A DNA stretch of 64,000 nt, from positions 1-64,000 of the forward strand of contig MU867117.1 in NCBI GenBank assembly GCA_033725935.1. Reading direction: 5' to 3'. Below, in pieces: positions 33,545 through 45,463 of the stretch. The DNA comes from Cladorrhinum sp. PSN259. Its lineage: Eukaryota > Ascomycota > Sordariomycetes > Sordariales > Podosporaceae. The translations under genes were made by a program, and so were the position numbers. Each line of letters begins with the position of its first letter. The first letter of the stretch is position 1. Below the pieces are notes generated by a model, which saw only the letters and a program-made list of their open reading frames with translations, made no database searches and was not told the origin of the DNA.

Positions 33545-34982
33545 CTTGAGGTTTAAGTGATGCGGCAGAAAGAAGAAAAAGGGAAGAATTATCGCGATTT
33601 GGCGGCAAAGATGACGAGAAAAGCGATCGTAACGCCCTTTTCGTCGCCGAAACTCGATTGCTCGTTTGTCTTTTGCTGCCTGACGGGGCTGCTGAAGCGC
33701 GGGACTGCAGAGGTGCGGGACTGCAGAAGCAGCCAGCCGGCGGCGGTGCGACTAGCGATACAAGCGGCCTATTGCGGCGAGAACAGTTGCAGATGTATGC
33801 CCGAGGGTAATCGTGATCTCGATCAGTGATGGTAATGAATGAAGGGAGTGTGTAGTAGTATATAGCTGATTGTTGTGCGTGTTCGTGTGTCTTTGATGAT
33901 GATGAAGATGTAAAGTAGCTGTGGAAGAAGACACTTGAGCGATGAAAGGGGCTGAGGGAAAAGGGGACGGAGGGCATTACATAGATGTCTGGGGAAACAA
34001 AAAGACAGATTGTGTTTGAGGGAGATTTTGACGCGATCTCGACCTAATTATTAGATGAGAAACTTGGTGAGTGATGAACTGTCGTGGCCAAACGATGCAA
34101 ATTGTCGATTTTGAAGACGAATATATAAGAGATGAATAATCGGTGAGCAGATAACTTGTTTGTCGTTTGACCTTGTGATTAACGATGTGATCTCACTAAG
34201 AATACTGGATGAAAAATCGGCAAGGGATTTGATAATTTGGATTTGCGGTTTGGCATTATGATCCACGACGCGTCCCGGAGAGTATACAAGATAAAGTTTT
34301 GTTAAGTAATAGAACCAACGATAAGGTCTTGACCAATATATAAGTAGATGCATACAACAACGTTAGTCACAAGCCACATCTTCTAATACAGCAGCCCGGC
34401 GGTGTAATCGTGGTAACATAGCGTGGGTGGGGCTAATATCTGCGCATGTGGATGAAGTCATCTCGAGTGACAAACGGCCACACCACGTTTGTTGACTGTG
34501 AGAGAGTGAGTCTGAACGACATGATAATGCACAAAACAAGTGCCAAAAAGAGAATCAGGCAATATAGTCCGGGATTGGACCAACCTCATCAACTGAAGAG
34601 TGAAAGTTCGAGCATGTGAAAAGCTTCACTTATGTTTGACTCAAGCATAGGTCACTTACATGTCGCCAAAAAACTTGGACAATCGGTCCAGCAAACATTC
34701 AACGAAATAAAGGATAAATTAAGTAGCAAAAATACAAGTGACTCTCCATGCCATCCAAATGTATCTAAACAACGGGAAAAAAAAACATGATTGTATGTTG
34801 TGCCATGAGGCTGGTATCTATCTTCTCTCTCTCTCTCTAACATGATCCATCTATCACCTTGTGGTATTTGGTATAGGTATCCCACGAACCTGGGTGTGCC
34901 GGCAAATCCAGTGCGGCCAAGAAAATAAAAATAAACGTTTTCCAAATAAAAAAGCAGGCCAAAACTCCAACGCAATGCAGTC
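33545..34982. other. Gene-poor stretch
   Basis: Includes the promoter side of the Cys-rich gene, with a leader repeat (33832-33873), and AT-rich sequence to 34982. No gene is supported. A short CT run lies near 34825. Confidence 0.45.
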
Positions 34983-36687
34983 TTACTCAATAGCAGAGTT
35001 CGCACTTCCGTGAAGAACAGGGTTGACCTTGTCGCTCCACTTGAAGACAAAGTCATCACCAAGCTGCTTGCGGCACGCGGCAGTCACTGCTTCCCATACG
35101 TTGGCAAAAACGCCAAAGTTGGCTGGGTTCTCCTCGTCGTTCTCCCCGCCCTGGAACACACCGGTACGGACCAGGCAGGTGTTCCAGCCGTACATGTTGC
35201 CGCCAACAATGTCAGAGGCAGGGTTGTCACCTAGAATACACAATTAGCATCAAATGTCAAAAGTGATAGAACGTGTAAAAGAACTCACCAATCATGTAAA
35301 TGTTTTCGGGGATTCTCTCCTCGCCGTGGATAACATCCATCCAAGAAGCGATGACCTCATCGGCATACTTGTATGTCGCCAACTCAGGCTTGCCATAGAC
35401 GACACGCTCGAGATCAACACCGGTAAGGGCCTTGTACATAGCCTCCAGTCCAATACGGAAAGCGCCCTGGCTCATGCGGGGGTGCGGGTGCTCAGTGGGG
35501 CAGAGGAAATCGCCCTGGGAGAAGTAAATGGGGATCCGCTGGGAAATAGGGTCCTTAGCGACGGTGCCTAGCCGGCCGTTCTCGGAACGCAACAAGTCAA
35601 TGATGATTTGCATGTCTGTTGCGTAATCACGAGAGTCGGAGAAGACCATGATGGCCTCGATGTTGATCTTGGAAAAGTCGCGGGGCCGGGATGAGGCGCG
35701 CTCCTCCTCAGTGAATACCCTGTAAGGGGCAATGGACTCATCCCATGCCACGATGTCGTTGGGGACAATGATGTCCTCGAATCCGTACTGCTCAGCGACC
35801 TCTCGGCACTTGTAGCCCTCGCCGCCGACAACGAGGACAGTCTTGTAGTACTCAGCAAGGGCACGCATGGGAGTGTGGGACTGAATGAACTGCTCGACGT
35901 TGACGGGGTTCTGGAGAATCTTGGACAACTGTTGCGTGCGTGCAACCTCGGGTTTTCCGGAGCCGTTGGTAAGGAAAATGTGGGGGATCTTGATGCCGAG
36001 CTCATTGTCGCCGTTTAGCATATCAAGTACCTTCTTTCCTTCGGGAATCAGACGGTCACCGTGGACCAATACGCCGTCGATGTCGAAGGCGAACGCCATG
36101 TTCTTTGCGAGCTTGACCTTGTCGGCTCGCACGTCCTGGACCTGGGAAGCAAGGATATCTCTGGTGGGCCTGGACTGGAGTCGGGGCATATCCACACGGG
36201 ATGAATTGTCAGTGGTAACATTCTTAAGGGCCTCCTGAACATCGGGAAAGGTTACGCTGCTAAGCCGGGATTGGCGTTTGGACCGGGGAATGGGCAGCGC
36301 CGCGGCAAAGGAATTCCTGGAGATTCTCCGTTCCTTCTGGGAGGGGGATGCTGAGAGGTTGTGCATGAACTGGGAGGCATCCGCATCCGGGGATCTGAGT
36401 GCTGGGACTTCGATGGTGTTTCCGGATCCTGGTGACGTTGGGATGGCGAGGTGCGTGTGGCCGTCGATGCTGCCCCAGCTCTCGCCTCGCTTGTGGGCGT
36501 TTCCGAAGCTTCCCCAGCTGCGGTCCCGTCGATGGTCGTTGGCGGCGAGACTCCCCATGCTGTCGGTCTTTTTGTGTTTGGGCATGTGCTGTCCTTGCGA
36601 GCCCTTGGGCGGAGATTGGGGAGGAGTTTGCATTTGCTGGTGGTTGGCCCGGGCAGCGCTGAAGTCGATATCGTTGAAGGAAGGCAT
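34983..36687 (-). CDS. HAD-superfamily hydrolase, CECR5/YKR070W type
   Basis: Predicted 548-residue protein, exons 36687-35289 and 35230-34983. The 58-nt intron (GTGAGT...CTAG, phase 1) splits the last conserved motif. All four HAD motifs are present: 'FAFDIDGVLVHGD' (motif I, nucleophile Asp), 'IFLTNGSGKPE' (II), 'VVYGKPELATYKYAD' (III, Lys) and 'MIGDNPASDIVGGNMYGW' (IV). The large cap between II and III fits the TIGR01456/CECR5 class, whose yeast member YKR070W is a mitochondrial protein of unknown substrate. The first 170 residues are Ser/Pro/Gln-rich and probably disordered, with repeated 'SWGSF/SWGSI' and several RS/RxxS sites likely to be phosphorylated. This extension is longer than in yeast and does not look like a mitochondrial presequence. 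I see no lesion. Confidence 0.9.
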
Positions 36688-38131
36688 GATGTCGTCTTGC
36701 GTTCCTCCGAGTCGCTAGAGCTGAATTAAAAAGATAGTAAGGAGAATGAAGTTCTGATCATTACACTCTTCCAGGAGTTGCAATGACAAAGCTGTGGATA
36801 TCCGCGGAGAAAATGGTAGGGACTGGTCTACGCTTAGATGATGGATGACTTCTGAAACACGACGCCTTTGAGATCCGGGGAAACCTCCTTATATCGAGCT
36901 TTGTTTTCTCGCAAAGGACGTGATGCTGGTTTGAAGGATCTGTTCCACCGTCTTTTCTCATTCGCCTTCAACGTGCTCAACCGCGAACGCCGACCGGCAC
37001 GTTTGCCGTCCTCTGAACCCCGTTTCTGCTGTATCGTTCTCGTCTTGGCGGGGTGTTGCTCCAGTATGACGACATGTTACGAACAGAAACCTGAATGAAT
37101 CTGATCGACTCTCCACAAGGGTCCAACGGTGGGTAAGCTGAATGGTTGCCGGATCTTGTCAATTCTCAGGTCATTTTGTCGATGGCGTGGGCTCTCTGCA
37201 TGATCCTACATTTCCCGAATCATGGTGCCAAGAAAGGATCGCCACGTGCGTGGTTGTCTGTTAGGGGATCTGGTTGACCAAAACATCACTGAAGAACTGC
37301 CGCAGGGCGCCATCCATGTGTCAATGTCGTCATAGTCTCCATGGTGGCTCCAGAAGTCAGGCGTGAAACGGAGAGCAGAGGGGCTCTTGCGGAGACCGGA
37401 CCCGTGCCGAGTTTGCCTTTCGCGTCGCCGGCACCCGAAGATTCAGGGGGACCCGCTTGCCAACGACCGCCGGCGCTCCCGGGAGGCTAGCGCAGGGTCC
37501 ATGCCGGCTTAGCGGCCGTCGCATGTGGTAGCCTGTGGTGCAAAGGTTCGGAACAGTGGGGGCCACAGGCTGGGCGGTGCTGGGCGGATTGCCGTCCTGA
37601 CTCGACCTGCTTGGTGATCGACATCTTGGATTGTCTTGGCTTCGGGATGCAAAAAAAACTTCTTTTCCATCTCACATCTCATGTCGTGTTTCAAAGAAAA
37701 CTTAGCGCAGTGGAACCGTTGGGACCTGATGCGTCACTTTGTGGAACCGCGATCGCCCACGATACTGTCAAACCTGTATGTAGATCCAACCAGGAAACCG
37801 TCAAGGCAGGGTCCAGCGACAGAATTTTCCTCCCACGTGGGGGGCCTCAAGGATATTCTTTGGGTTCGTGGTTATTTTGCTGCACCTCTCCTCTGGTGGA
37901 ATCAGGGACAACAAAAATAAGTGTCAGCTTTTTCGCAATCCCCATAATATACCCAGGTTACACAAATTCCCTTTTGTCACACCGTCAAATCCGAGTTGTC
38001 ATATTTCCTGCCACTACCACACCGTCCATTCCGAAGATCTCCGTCTTTTCCTTCCAAGGTTTTTTTTACATTACCTCTTCATCACTCCCCAAGTGCGGCA
38101 TTTTCAACAATACCAACATAACCTGATCAGC
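36688..38131. other. Divergent promoter region of HAD and AKR genes
   Basis: 1.4 kb between two divergently transcribed genes. CT-rich leader sequence precedes 38132. An open frame extends upstream of the AKR start to 37868, but it does not look conserved. No other gene is seen. Confidence 0.5.
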
Positions 38132-39106
38132 ATGGCGTCCAAAACGTACACGCTCAACAACGGCGTCAAGATTCCAGCCGTCGGCTTCGGCACCTTTGCC
38201 AACGAGGGCGCAAAGGGGGAGACCTACAGGGCGGTCTCAAGGGCTCTCGAGGTCGGATACCGGCATCTCGACTGCGCGTGGTTCTACAACAATGAGGATG
38301 AAGTTGGCGATGCGGTGAAGGATTTCCTTGCCAAAACCCCCAGTGTCTCCCGAAAAGACATCTTTATCTGCACAAAGGTCTGGAACCACTTGCACGAGCC
38401 CGAAGACGTCAAGTGGAGCTTCCAGAACTCATGCGACAAGCTGAAAGTTGACTACATCGACTTGTTCCTTGTGCATTGGCCGATTGCCGCCGAGAAGAAT
38501 CCGGATCACACCGTCAAGATCGGACCGGATGGAAAGTATGTCATCAACAAGCAGTTGACCGACAACCCGGAACCAACATGGCGGGCAATGGAGGAGCTCG
38601 TCGACAGCGGAATGGCTCGGGCGATTGGCGTATCGAATTGGACCATCCCACGTCTGCAAAAGCTCCTTCAGTTTGCGCGAATCAAGCCAGTCGTCAACCA
38701 GATTGAGATCCATCCTTTCCTCCCCAACACAGAACTCGTCGACTTTTGCTTCAAGAACGGCATCCTGCCTGCTGCCTATTCGCCACTCGGATCGCAGAAT
38801 CAGGTGCCATCAACGGGCGAGACTGTTCGGGAGAACGCTGCTCTCAATGCCGTCGCAAAACACAGCGGACACAACTTGGCGCAGGTTCTGCTGGCGTGGG
38901 GGTTGCGCAGGGGTTACATTGTCCTTCCCAAGAGCTCAACGCCAAGCCGAATCGAGAGCAACCTTCAGATTCCAGAATTGACCGACCAAGAGTTTGCTGC
39001 GCTGGAGGATGTCGCGAGAGGGAGACACGTGCGATTCGTCAACATGAAGGATACGTTTGGATATGATCTCTGGTCGGAAGAGGCCGGTGGTGAGATTATC
39101 AATTAA
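38132..39106 (+). CDS. Aldo/keto reductase
   Basis: Intronless, 324 residues. NADPH-dependent reduction of aldehydes/ketones in the cytosol is the family role. The catalytic tetrad is complete: Asp47 and Tyr52 in 'GYRHLDCAWFYNNEDEVG', Lys82 in 'FICTKVWN' and His115 in 'LFLVHWP'. Signature 2 reads 'MARAIGVSNWTIPRLQKLL', the 'NQIEIHPF' strand follows, and the cofactor-binding 'VLPKSSTPSRIESN' is near the C-terminus. It resembles the fungal glycerol dehydrogenase/GCY1-like group. The substrate cannot be told from sequence. The start is set at the ATG giving 'MASKTYTLNNGVKIPAVGFG', the usual family N-terminus. Confidence 0.95.
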   Translation: MASKTYTLNNGVKIPAVGFGTFANEGAKGETYRAVSRALEVGYRHLDCAWFYNNEDEVGDAVKDFLAKTPSVSRKDIFICTKVWNHLHEPEDVKWSFQNSCDKLKVDYIDLFLVHWPIAAEKNPDHTVKIGPDGKYVINKQLTDNPEPTWRAMEELVDSGMARAIGVSNWTIPRLQKLLQFARIKPVVNQIEIHPFLPNTELVDFCFKNGILPAAYSPLGSQNQVPSTGETVRENAALNAVAKHSGHNLAQVLLAWGLRRGYIVLPKSSTPSRIESNLQIPELTDQEFAALEDVARGRHVRFVNMKDTFGYDLWSEEAGGEIIN

Positions 39107-39908
39107 TTTGTTGGAAGGATGAGAAAGATGAATTCAGCGTTAGGGTAGCGAATTGAATTTTGGATTTTTTTTCCTTTGGGATTTTTGGTTGACCTTGATT
39201 ATTTAGTGCATTTGGAAGACGGGGGAATTCCTCAGTGCAGACTTTCCACCTCGGTTGTTCACCGATCGACGGGAGTCCCACAATTTTTGATGCGTGTGCG
39301 TATTGGCCGCGCCTGCGTAGTGCTGCCTCCCGCCATTTTTAGAGCGTCCAGGCTGTCCTTTCCCTTTTGGGTGAATAATCTCAGCATCCATGGACACGCG
39401 GTGTAGAATTTTACCTGGCCGAATCTTCCCCTCTCCTGACTTTGAAACTTTCAGTCACCGCAAAAAGAATGATGTTACCTTGCCATAGATTATTATTCTC
39501 TTTAGGTGACCTTAGCTCCGTGGAACGCCGCGGTCGTTGATTTGTCTACTACCTCCATCCACTTCCGCTCCCAGATTCCCCGCCCTTTGTCAGCGCCAGC
39601 GCATCCCATTGTCGTACAAGGCTTATTATCCCCAAGGCATCCAAGTCGACGTGTATGCCTCACAACCTAGCACCACCTAGTCCGAGCGAGTCGGTCTCTA
39701 GAGGTTGATTGTTATCTTGTTCAAGTCTGGCGTGCGTCGGGAATTTTCATGAAGTGATGCCGACTCCGGGGCAAAGCCATCATGTATGCTTTGTTGGAAG
39801 AACCATAAATATCCATGTGAACCCAGTTGTAGATGGATTTCCTTGACATAAACCAACCTACTCACCTTTCAGAACCAACTCCACAACTTGCAACATATTA
39901 AAGTCAAC
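39107..39908. other. Intergenic, promoter of NmrA-like gene
   Basis: An 800-nt spacer. A CT/A-rich leader with 'ataaatat' near 39805 lies about 100 nt ahead of the next start. No gene is seen. Confidence 0.5.
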
Positions 39909-41131
39909 ATGGTCAAAGTCGCTGTCGCAGCTCCTGGAGGCGAGTCTTGTCAGCTCCTCATAGCTCTTGCGATGCCCATTTCACTAACATCTCCTCTCAG
40001 AGGTCGCCCGTGAGATAATTGACGGCCTTGTTGCCTCCGGCAAGCATGAAGTCGTGATTCTCGCCCGCAGGGTAAGAGCTGCTATCATCGCGCAGTCGAC
40101 GGAAATGATACTGATGTTGCTTTCATCAAATAGGACCCGAACCCTGGCGGCGAGATCCCAGGCACCACTTGGCTCAAGGTCGACTTTCAAAACAAAGCAG
40201 ACATTGCGCAGAAGCTTCGGGGTGTCCACACGGTCCTCTCCTTCGTCAACGCCGTTAGTGACCCTGGGAGCGTCGCTCAAATCGCTCTCGTTGATGCTGC
40301 TGTGGAAGCTGGCGTCAAGCGCTTTGCCCCGAGCGAGTGGTTTGTGTACGTCACCTTTTCAATTTGGACCCCATTGAGAGGTCAACAGCAGCTGACGACC
40401 ATCACATAGTGCCCGACACGACCGCTTGAACTGGCTTGCCGGCAAGGATATCGTCCGCAAATACCTTGAGGACATCAACAAGGACAAGAAAGTGATCGAG
40501 TACTCTCTGTTCCAAGTCGGCATGTTCATGGACTATCTCGCCGGCCCAAAGCAAGCCACCAAACATATCGCCAAGAACAACTTTCTCATCGACGTTGACG
40601 GCGGTCGTGCCCTTCTCCCAGGTGACGGCGCGCAGCTCTTGACCTTCACTGCCATCCAAGATGTTGTCAATATTGTTGTCAAGGCAATTGACTATGAGGG
40701 GGAGTGGCCCAAGATTGGAGGAATCAGGGGTGTGACAGCATCTCTCCGCCAAGGTGTCGAGGTCTCGGAAAAGATAGCTGGTGAGTGCATCCCCGGACAT
40801 GTGATAGAGATACGCAATTGAAGCCAAGGAAAGCCATGACTGACCGGTGTTCTTCCATACCGCAACAGGCAAGAAATTCGAGATCGAAGTCTTGGATATC
40901 CAAGACCTCAGAGCCGGAGTTCTCAAGTCATCCTTCACCCCCAAGCTCGACCATCCTGCTATCAGAGAGTTGGACGAGGCTACCAAGACGGCCTTTATCT
41001 CGAGCGCGTACACCAGCCTGTTGGTAACGGTGGTCGAAGGTCATGCGGTGATATCGGACGAGTGGAACCGAATCTTCCCCGATTACAAGTTTTTGGGATT
41101 CGACGAGTTCATCTCCAAGACCTTGGCGTAG
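39909..41131 (+). CDS. NmrA-like/isoflavone reductase-like NAD(P)-binding protein
   Basis: Predicted 315 residues from five exons (39909-39939, 40001-40071, 40134-40345, 40410-40780, 40869-41131). Introns are 61, 62, 64 and 88 nt. The first intron uses a GC donor (GGAG|GCGAGT) with a normal CAG acceptor, and all junctions keep phase. The Rossmann fold starts 'MVKVAVAAPGGEVAREIIDG', with the glycine motif split by the GC-AG intron. The 'GLVASGKHEVVILARRDPNP' strand, 'HTVLSFVNAVSDPG' and 'RFAPSEWFV' match the NmrA/isoflavone-reductase (PCBER-like) short-chain family. The glycine motif is compressed (APGGEV rather than GxxGxxG), so it may be a sensor rather than an oxidoreductase. The C-terminal part has 'FLGFDEFISKTLA'. 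Confidence 0.85.
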
Positions 41132-41935
41132 CTTTTGAAAGCGGGGGTAGCATGGCCATCGAGGTAGGTCGTTGAGGTTGGCCATGCAGGTTTCTCATTG
41201 AGGTTGTTGATGTATGGTGGGTAGGACAGGCAGCCACCAATGAATTTCTCTCAGCTCTATCTTGGTCCGATCGAGGACCGAACATTCCGAGCACTTGTCA
41301 TTTTTGTCATGGGATGCTGGCGTGTCACAATGCCATGCATTAAATATGATATCTCCTTGTACCACATGCCTAGAAATACATCCCGGACCGTGGTCTTGCT
41401 CTCTCCACCACGCTTGTCCTCCAACGGCACTTGCAACGGTTCCAAGAAAATGACAAGACAAACCCCACAACCGGATGGATCCTGTACCTGGACTGCGAAT
41501 CGGGATAGGCAAGTGTCAAGAAACTGCCTTGGCGTTAAATGGTACCCTAGACCGAATTAGCCAATGATCGTCGTCGAGACATTGCAACCTCCCCTTTCTG
41601 GAACTGGTCTGCGGACGCGATTGGTGACGGTTGTTGCTGACGTGATTGCAGGAACACCGGGCCAAGATCCCAGCGAAGGCTACCAACGACGGCCGGAGAC
41701 CCGAATAGCAACAACAACTATGCTTGGCATCGACAAGGGGGTTGTTATGAAGATGTGATTACCGCAATGCAGCTCACAATATCGGAAGCTCCAAAAAGTA
41801 TTTATATCACAATATGATCGCCGGCTCCAGATCAGGAGAATTAGAGAAGCCAGACAGATTCGGTTCCTCCAGTTCCCTGTCCTCGCCCCCTCTCTTCATC
41901 CTTCTTTTTTCCACCAACACCGAAAACTCGCAACG
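41132..41935. other. Intergenic, promoter of the secreted LVIVD-like gene
   Basis: Contains a TATA-like 'tatttatat' near 41799, about 135 nt before the start at 41936, and a CT-rich leader. No gene is seen. Confidence 0.5.
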
Positions 41936-43424
41936 ATGAAGGTCACTTCCGTCGTCGCCGCTGCTGCCTTTGGCACTTCGGCCGTGTCCGCCAGCGTCGC
42001 CGCTGGTGGCAGTGTCATGGAGGAGCTCATGGAGATCAAGACCAAGGAGTGGGAAGCCGCCCGCGCTGCCGGTCTGTTTGACGGCTCTAATTTGTACCAC
42101 AAGATCATCGGCACAACCCGGTGCAAGAACGGCAAGGCGGGCGAGTTTGCATGCAACAACGTCGACCTCCACTCCTTCCTGAGCCACGAGGACCTCGGAT
42201 CTCAGACAAAGGCCGGCAACGACGTCTGGGGCTGGACCGACAAAAAGTCGGGCCGCGAGTTTGGTATCGTCGGCCAGACTGACGGTGTCGGCTTCGTCGA
42301 GATCACCCTAGGTGGAAAGCTCGAATACCTCGGCCGCCTCGACACCCAGACCACCGCCACCAGCTGGAGAGACATCAAGGTGATCGGCAACCACGCCTAC
42401 ATTGGTGCCGAGTCCGACGGCCACGGCCTCCAGATCTTCAACCTCGAGAAGCTCCTCGAGGTCAAGCCCTGGTGGAACCCTTGGTTCTTCACGCCCAAGG
42501 TCTTCAGCAAGGAGACCGACCTGACCGCCTGGTTTAACGGATTCGGTGCTTCCCACAACATCGTCGCCCACGAGGAGAAGAACTTCATTTACGCCGTTGG
42601 TGGCCGCTCCGGTGCCAACGCCCGCAACACCACCTGCGCCGGTGGCATGTTCGTCGTTGACGTCTCCAACCCCGCCAAGCCCATCTCCCCAGGCTGCATC
42701 CCCCAGGACGGCTACGTCCACGACGCTCAGTGCGTCATCTACAAGGGTCCCACCGTCAAGTACCAGGGCCGAGAGATCTGCTTCAACTTCAACGAGGACA
42801 CCTTCACCGTCATGGACGTGACCGACAAGACCAACGCCACCGTTGTTTCCCGCACCCCTTACTACGGCAATGCCTACTCCCACCAGGGCTGGCTCGTCGA
42901 TGATGCGCAGACCTTCCTCCTCCTTGATGACGAGCTCGACGAGAAGAACAAGGTCGGACCCGCCGCTGACGGCCGCACCACCACTTACATCTGGAACGTT
43001 GCCGACCTTGAGAACCCCGTCAACACTGGTCTCTTCAAGTCCCCTGCCAAGTCTATCGATCACAACCAATACGTGAGTTTTTTTTTGAGTTTTTTCCTCA
43101 TCCATTCCAGAAGTCTGGAGCAGTTTTACTAACATGAATCTCCTGCAGGTCATCAACGGTCTCACCTACCAGGCCAACTACGCCTCCGGTCTCCGCGTCG
43201 TCGACGTCTCCAGCGTCAAGCTCGACCCAACCGGCGCCAAAGTCCAGGAGGTCGGTTTCTTCGACTGCCACCCCGAGGACGACGCGGTCGGCGGTGTTAC
43301 CGAGTTCCTCGGAACCTGGTCCGTCTACCCTTACTTCAAGTCTGGGTACATCCTCCTCAACTCTATTGAGCGAGGCATCTTTTCCCTCAAATACAACGGC
43401 CGCAAGGCTCAGTACAAGCTTTGA
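41936..43424 (+). CDS. Secreted choice-of-anchor B/LVIVD-repeat protein
   Basis: Exons 41936-43072 and 43149-43424 give 470 residues. The 76-nt intron (GTGAGT...CTGCAG) is in phase 0. The N-terminus (MKVTSVVAAAAFGTSAVSAS) is a signal peptide, so the product is predicted to enter the secretory pathway. The body is a beta-propeller-like series of LVIVD-type repeats: 'FGIVGQTDGVGFVEI', 'SWRDIKVIGNHAYIGAESDG', 'GMFVVDVSNPAKP', 'TFTVMDVTDKTNATVV' and 'GLRVVDVSSVKLD'. 'HDAQCVIYKGP' and 'AYSHQGWLVDD' are landmarks of the TIGR04312 choice-of-anchor B family. Several N-x-S/T sites (NTT, NAT) could be glycosylated. No enzyme activity is established for this family. Codon usage is strongly GC3-biased, suggesting high expression. 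Confidence 0.9.
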
Positions 43425-43670
43425 TTGTGCGGAGGGTTATTAATTAATAAATAAAAAACTATTTCTGTTCAAAAGTATCATCCTGCTCTATTGATGTATT
43501 CCTGGCTCTTTTCTACGTATGCTGGATATCCCGACCTGTATAGGTAATTCCTTCTATTATACGACATCTTCTAACTTGCGGTTCTAGTTGTGATTGCATT
43601 TTTTTTATTGGCTTCCACACCCTGTTTCTCCAGTCCTTGGTTGGAGGGCATGTACCGAGCCAACAAACGT

Positions 43671-45014
43671 TTAACCATGAGATTGTAACAATAATAACCC
43701 TTGGTACCCCAAAGCACCCGCAACGCCACATCCCACCACAACCCAAGTCCACTTGTTGTAGACCTGGCTCGTATCGGGCCAAAACGAGTTCCTCTCCCTC
43801 TTGTACCGATCAAACTCGACCTTCTTGCTCACGTCCGCAGAGCTGTACCTTCTCGTCCGGCTGTACTCGTCCTTCTTGTCTCCCCCGACGTACCTGAGAA
43901 ACAAGTAATTCGCCACGGGTCCCAAGAGCGCGATGGGTACCAGCATGTCGCTTGCGTACATCAGTAATGGGAAAGATAAATGCACCAATGCATCACCCAG
44001 ATAACTGTCAATCATCTCGTCAGCCTTTTTTTTTCAGTCTCCCTCCCGTTTTATCCATGTGTAATAAGGAAAAAAAACTCACTTTGGATGCCTCACAATC
44101 CCCCAAACCCCCTCCTTGCAAATCTTTTTCTTCTTTTCCCACCCTTCACCGCCGGTGGCCTCAGAATTCTTCTTCTTGAACTCGTCCAGCTGCCAATCGG
44201 CCAACCACTCCAAAACCAGCCCCGCAGTCCAAAGCCCAACACTAACCGCCTGTCCGAACCCCTTCCACTTTTCGTCCATCCCAATCCCCACCGCGTTTCC
44301 GATTCCAGCCGTGTACGGACATCCCAGCCTGAACGCCACCGAGAACGGCAAACCGATGCAGGCCTGCAGCATGACTTCGGGCAAGTAAATCTGCCAAAGG
44401 ACTTTATTCCAGCTGAACCCCCAGGTCTTCTTCAGTGTCTCATACATCGGGCTGTCTTTTCTCCTCTGGGCCCTGCTGAGCAACCTGTAGAACAATCTGC
44501 CGGCCCAGAGCGTGACTCCGCCCAGGAGTAACCTCTCCGCGCCGGAGAGTGCTTTCAGAGCAGTAAGGAATGATACCGTGGGTGGGGAACCGTATCCGGA
44601 AGCGAAGATGTTTATTGTCGTGTGTCGAAAGACGGCATTCCACCAGGCATTAATCAGCGGCCCTAGAGGACGGATCAAGTCCTTTGTTTCGAGGCGGTCG
44701 GTCAGACGCCCGGTCACGTACGCGATGCCTGCGAGGGAGGTCTGGAGCGTCAAGGAGGGGAGCAGTGTGGATTTGAGGATGCCAATGTCCAGAAGGGAGG
44801 ATTTGAGAAGGGAACTAAATGGTGCGTGAGGGTTGATGGAACCGGGAAAGGCGTAGACGCATCCTCCCGTTGAGGCTGTTTTGGGTTGATGAGGGACGGG
44901 GCACGCTGAGCCTGGAGAAGGCGTGTGGTGGGAGTGGGGAGGGGGGAAGTGGAGGGGGACGATTACGTGGGTGCCTTCGGGGGTTGTTGCTATGTGTGGA
45001 TGTTGTGTTGCCAT
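43671..45014 (-). CDS. DUF1295 (steroid 5-alpha-reductase-like) membrane protein
   Basis: Exons 45014-44083 and 44004-43671 give 421 residues. The 78-nt intron (GTGAGT...GACAG) is in phase 2 and splits the 'RHPNYLGD' motif. That motif and the following 'LVHLSFPLLMYASDML' are the hallmark of DUF1295 proteins, relatives of steroid 5-alpha reductases and isoprenylcysteine methyltransferases. About six hydrophobic segments are visible, including 'VSVGLWTAGLVLEWLADWQL' and 'NKWTWVVVGCGVAGALGYQG'. I chose the ATG at 45014 (MATQHPHIATTPEG) because the open frame upstream to 45284 has no conserved look. The N-terminal 60 residues are Pro/His-rich. It converges on the LVIVD-like gene with 246 nt between stops. 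The substrate is unknown. Confidence 0.85.
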
Positions 45015-45463
45015 TTTGGTGGGGGTATCGATCAGAGAAATTTGTTTGCTGGAGATTTTGGTGATAAATCTCCCGGGCAAACGCGAGAACAGTGGAATGT
45101 CACAGAGCAGTTCAAGATGAATTGAGAAGAGAACAAATTCTGGAAGGGGAAAGTTGGTTACCCCACTCGATTCGCAAGTGTTGACGTCGCCGTGCGCACA
45201 TTCGGCAATTGAAGAAAAAGAGCCCCGAGCGCGATGGGAAAATTGTTTCTGATGAATATGTGACGACATTGAGGAGGTCACCACAGCCTGTCAATCTAAT
45301 CACAAGTTTCATACATGTGGCAATTTTTTTTTTTTTTTTGCTGACGCTTCATAAAAACTCATCGCAGAAAAGGACAAGGAAATTTCTCCTTCCCGCTCCA
45401 TATTTTTACCAGGAACACAGATACAATCTAATGCTTGAACGTTTTGTTAGCTCGGTACATGCC

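Noticed and set aside
37868..38131. N-terminal extension of the aldo/keto reductase
   Set aside because: The family N-terminus begins at the ATG at 38132. The upstream frame is the CT-rich leader.
42308..43165. 285-codon open frame opposite the LVIVD-like gene
   Set aside because: Antisense shadow of a strongly GC3-biased exon. The sense strand has a signal peptide and family motifs.
45015..45284. N-terminal extension of the DUF1295 protein
   Set aside because: The open frame runs through the promoter/leader, but family members start near MATQ-like sequences and the extension shows no conservation signals.
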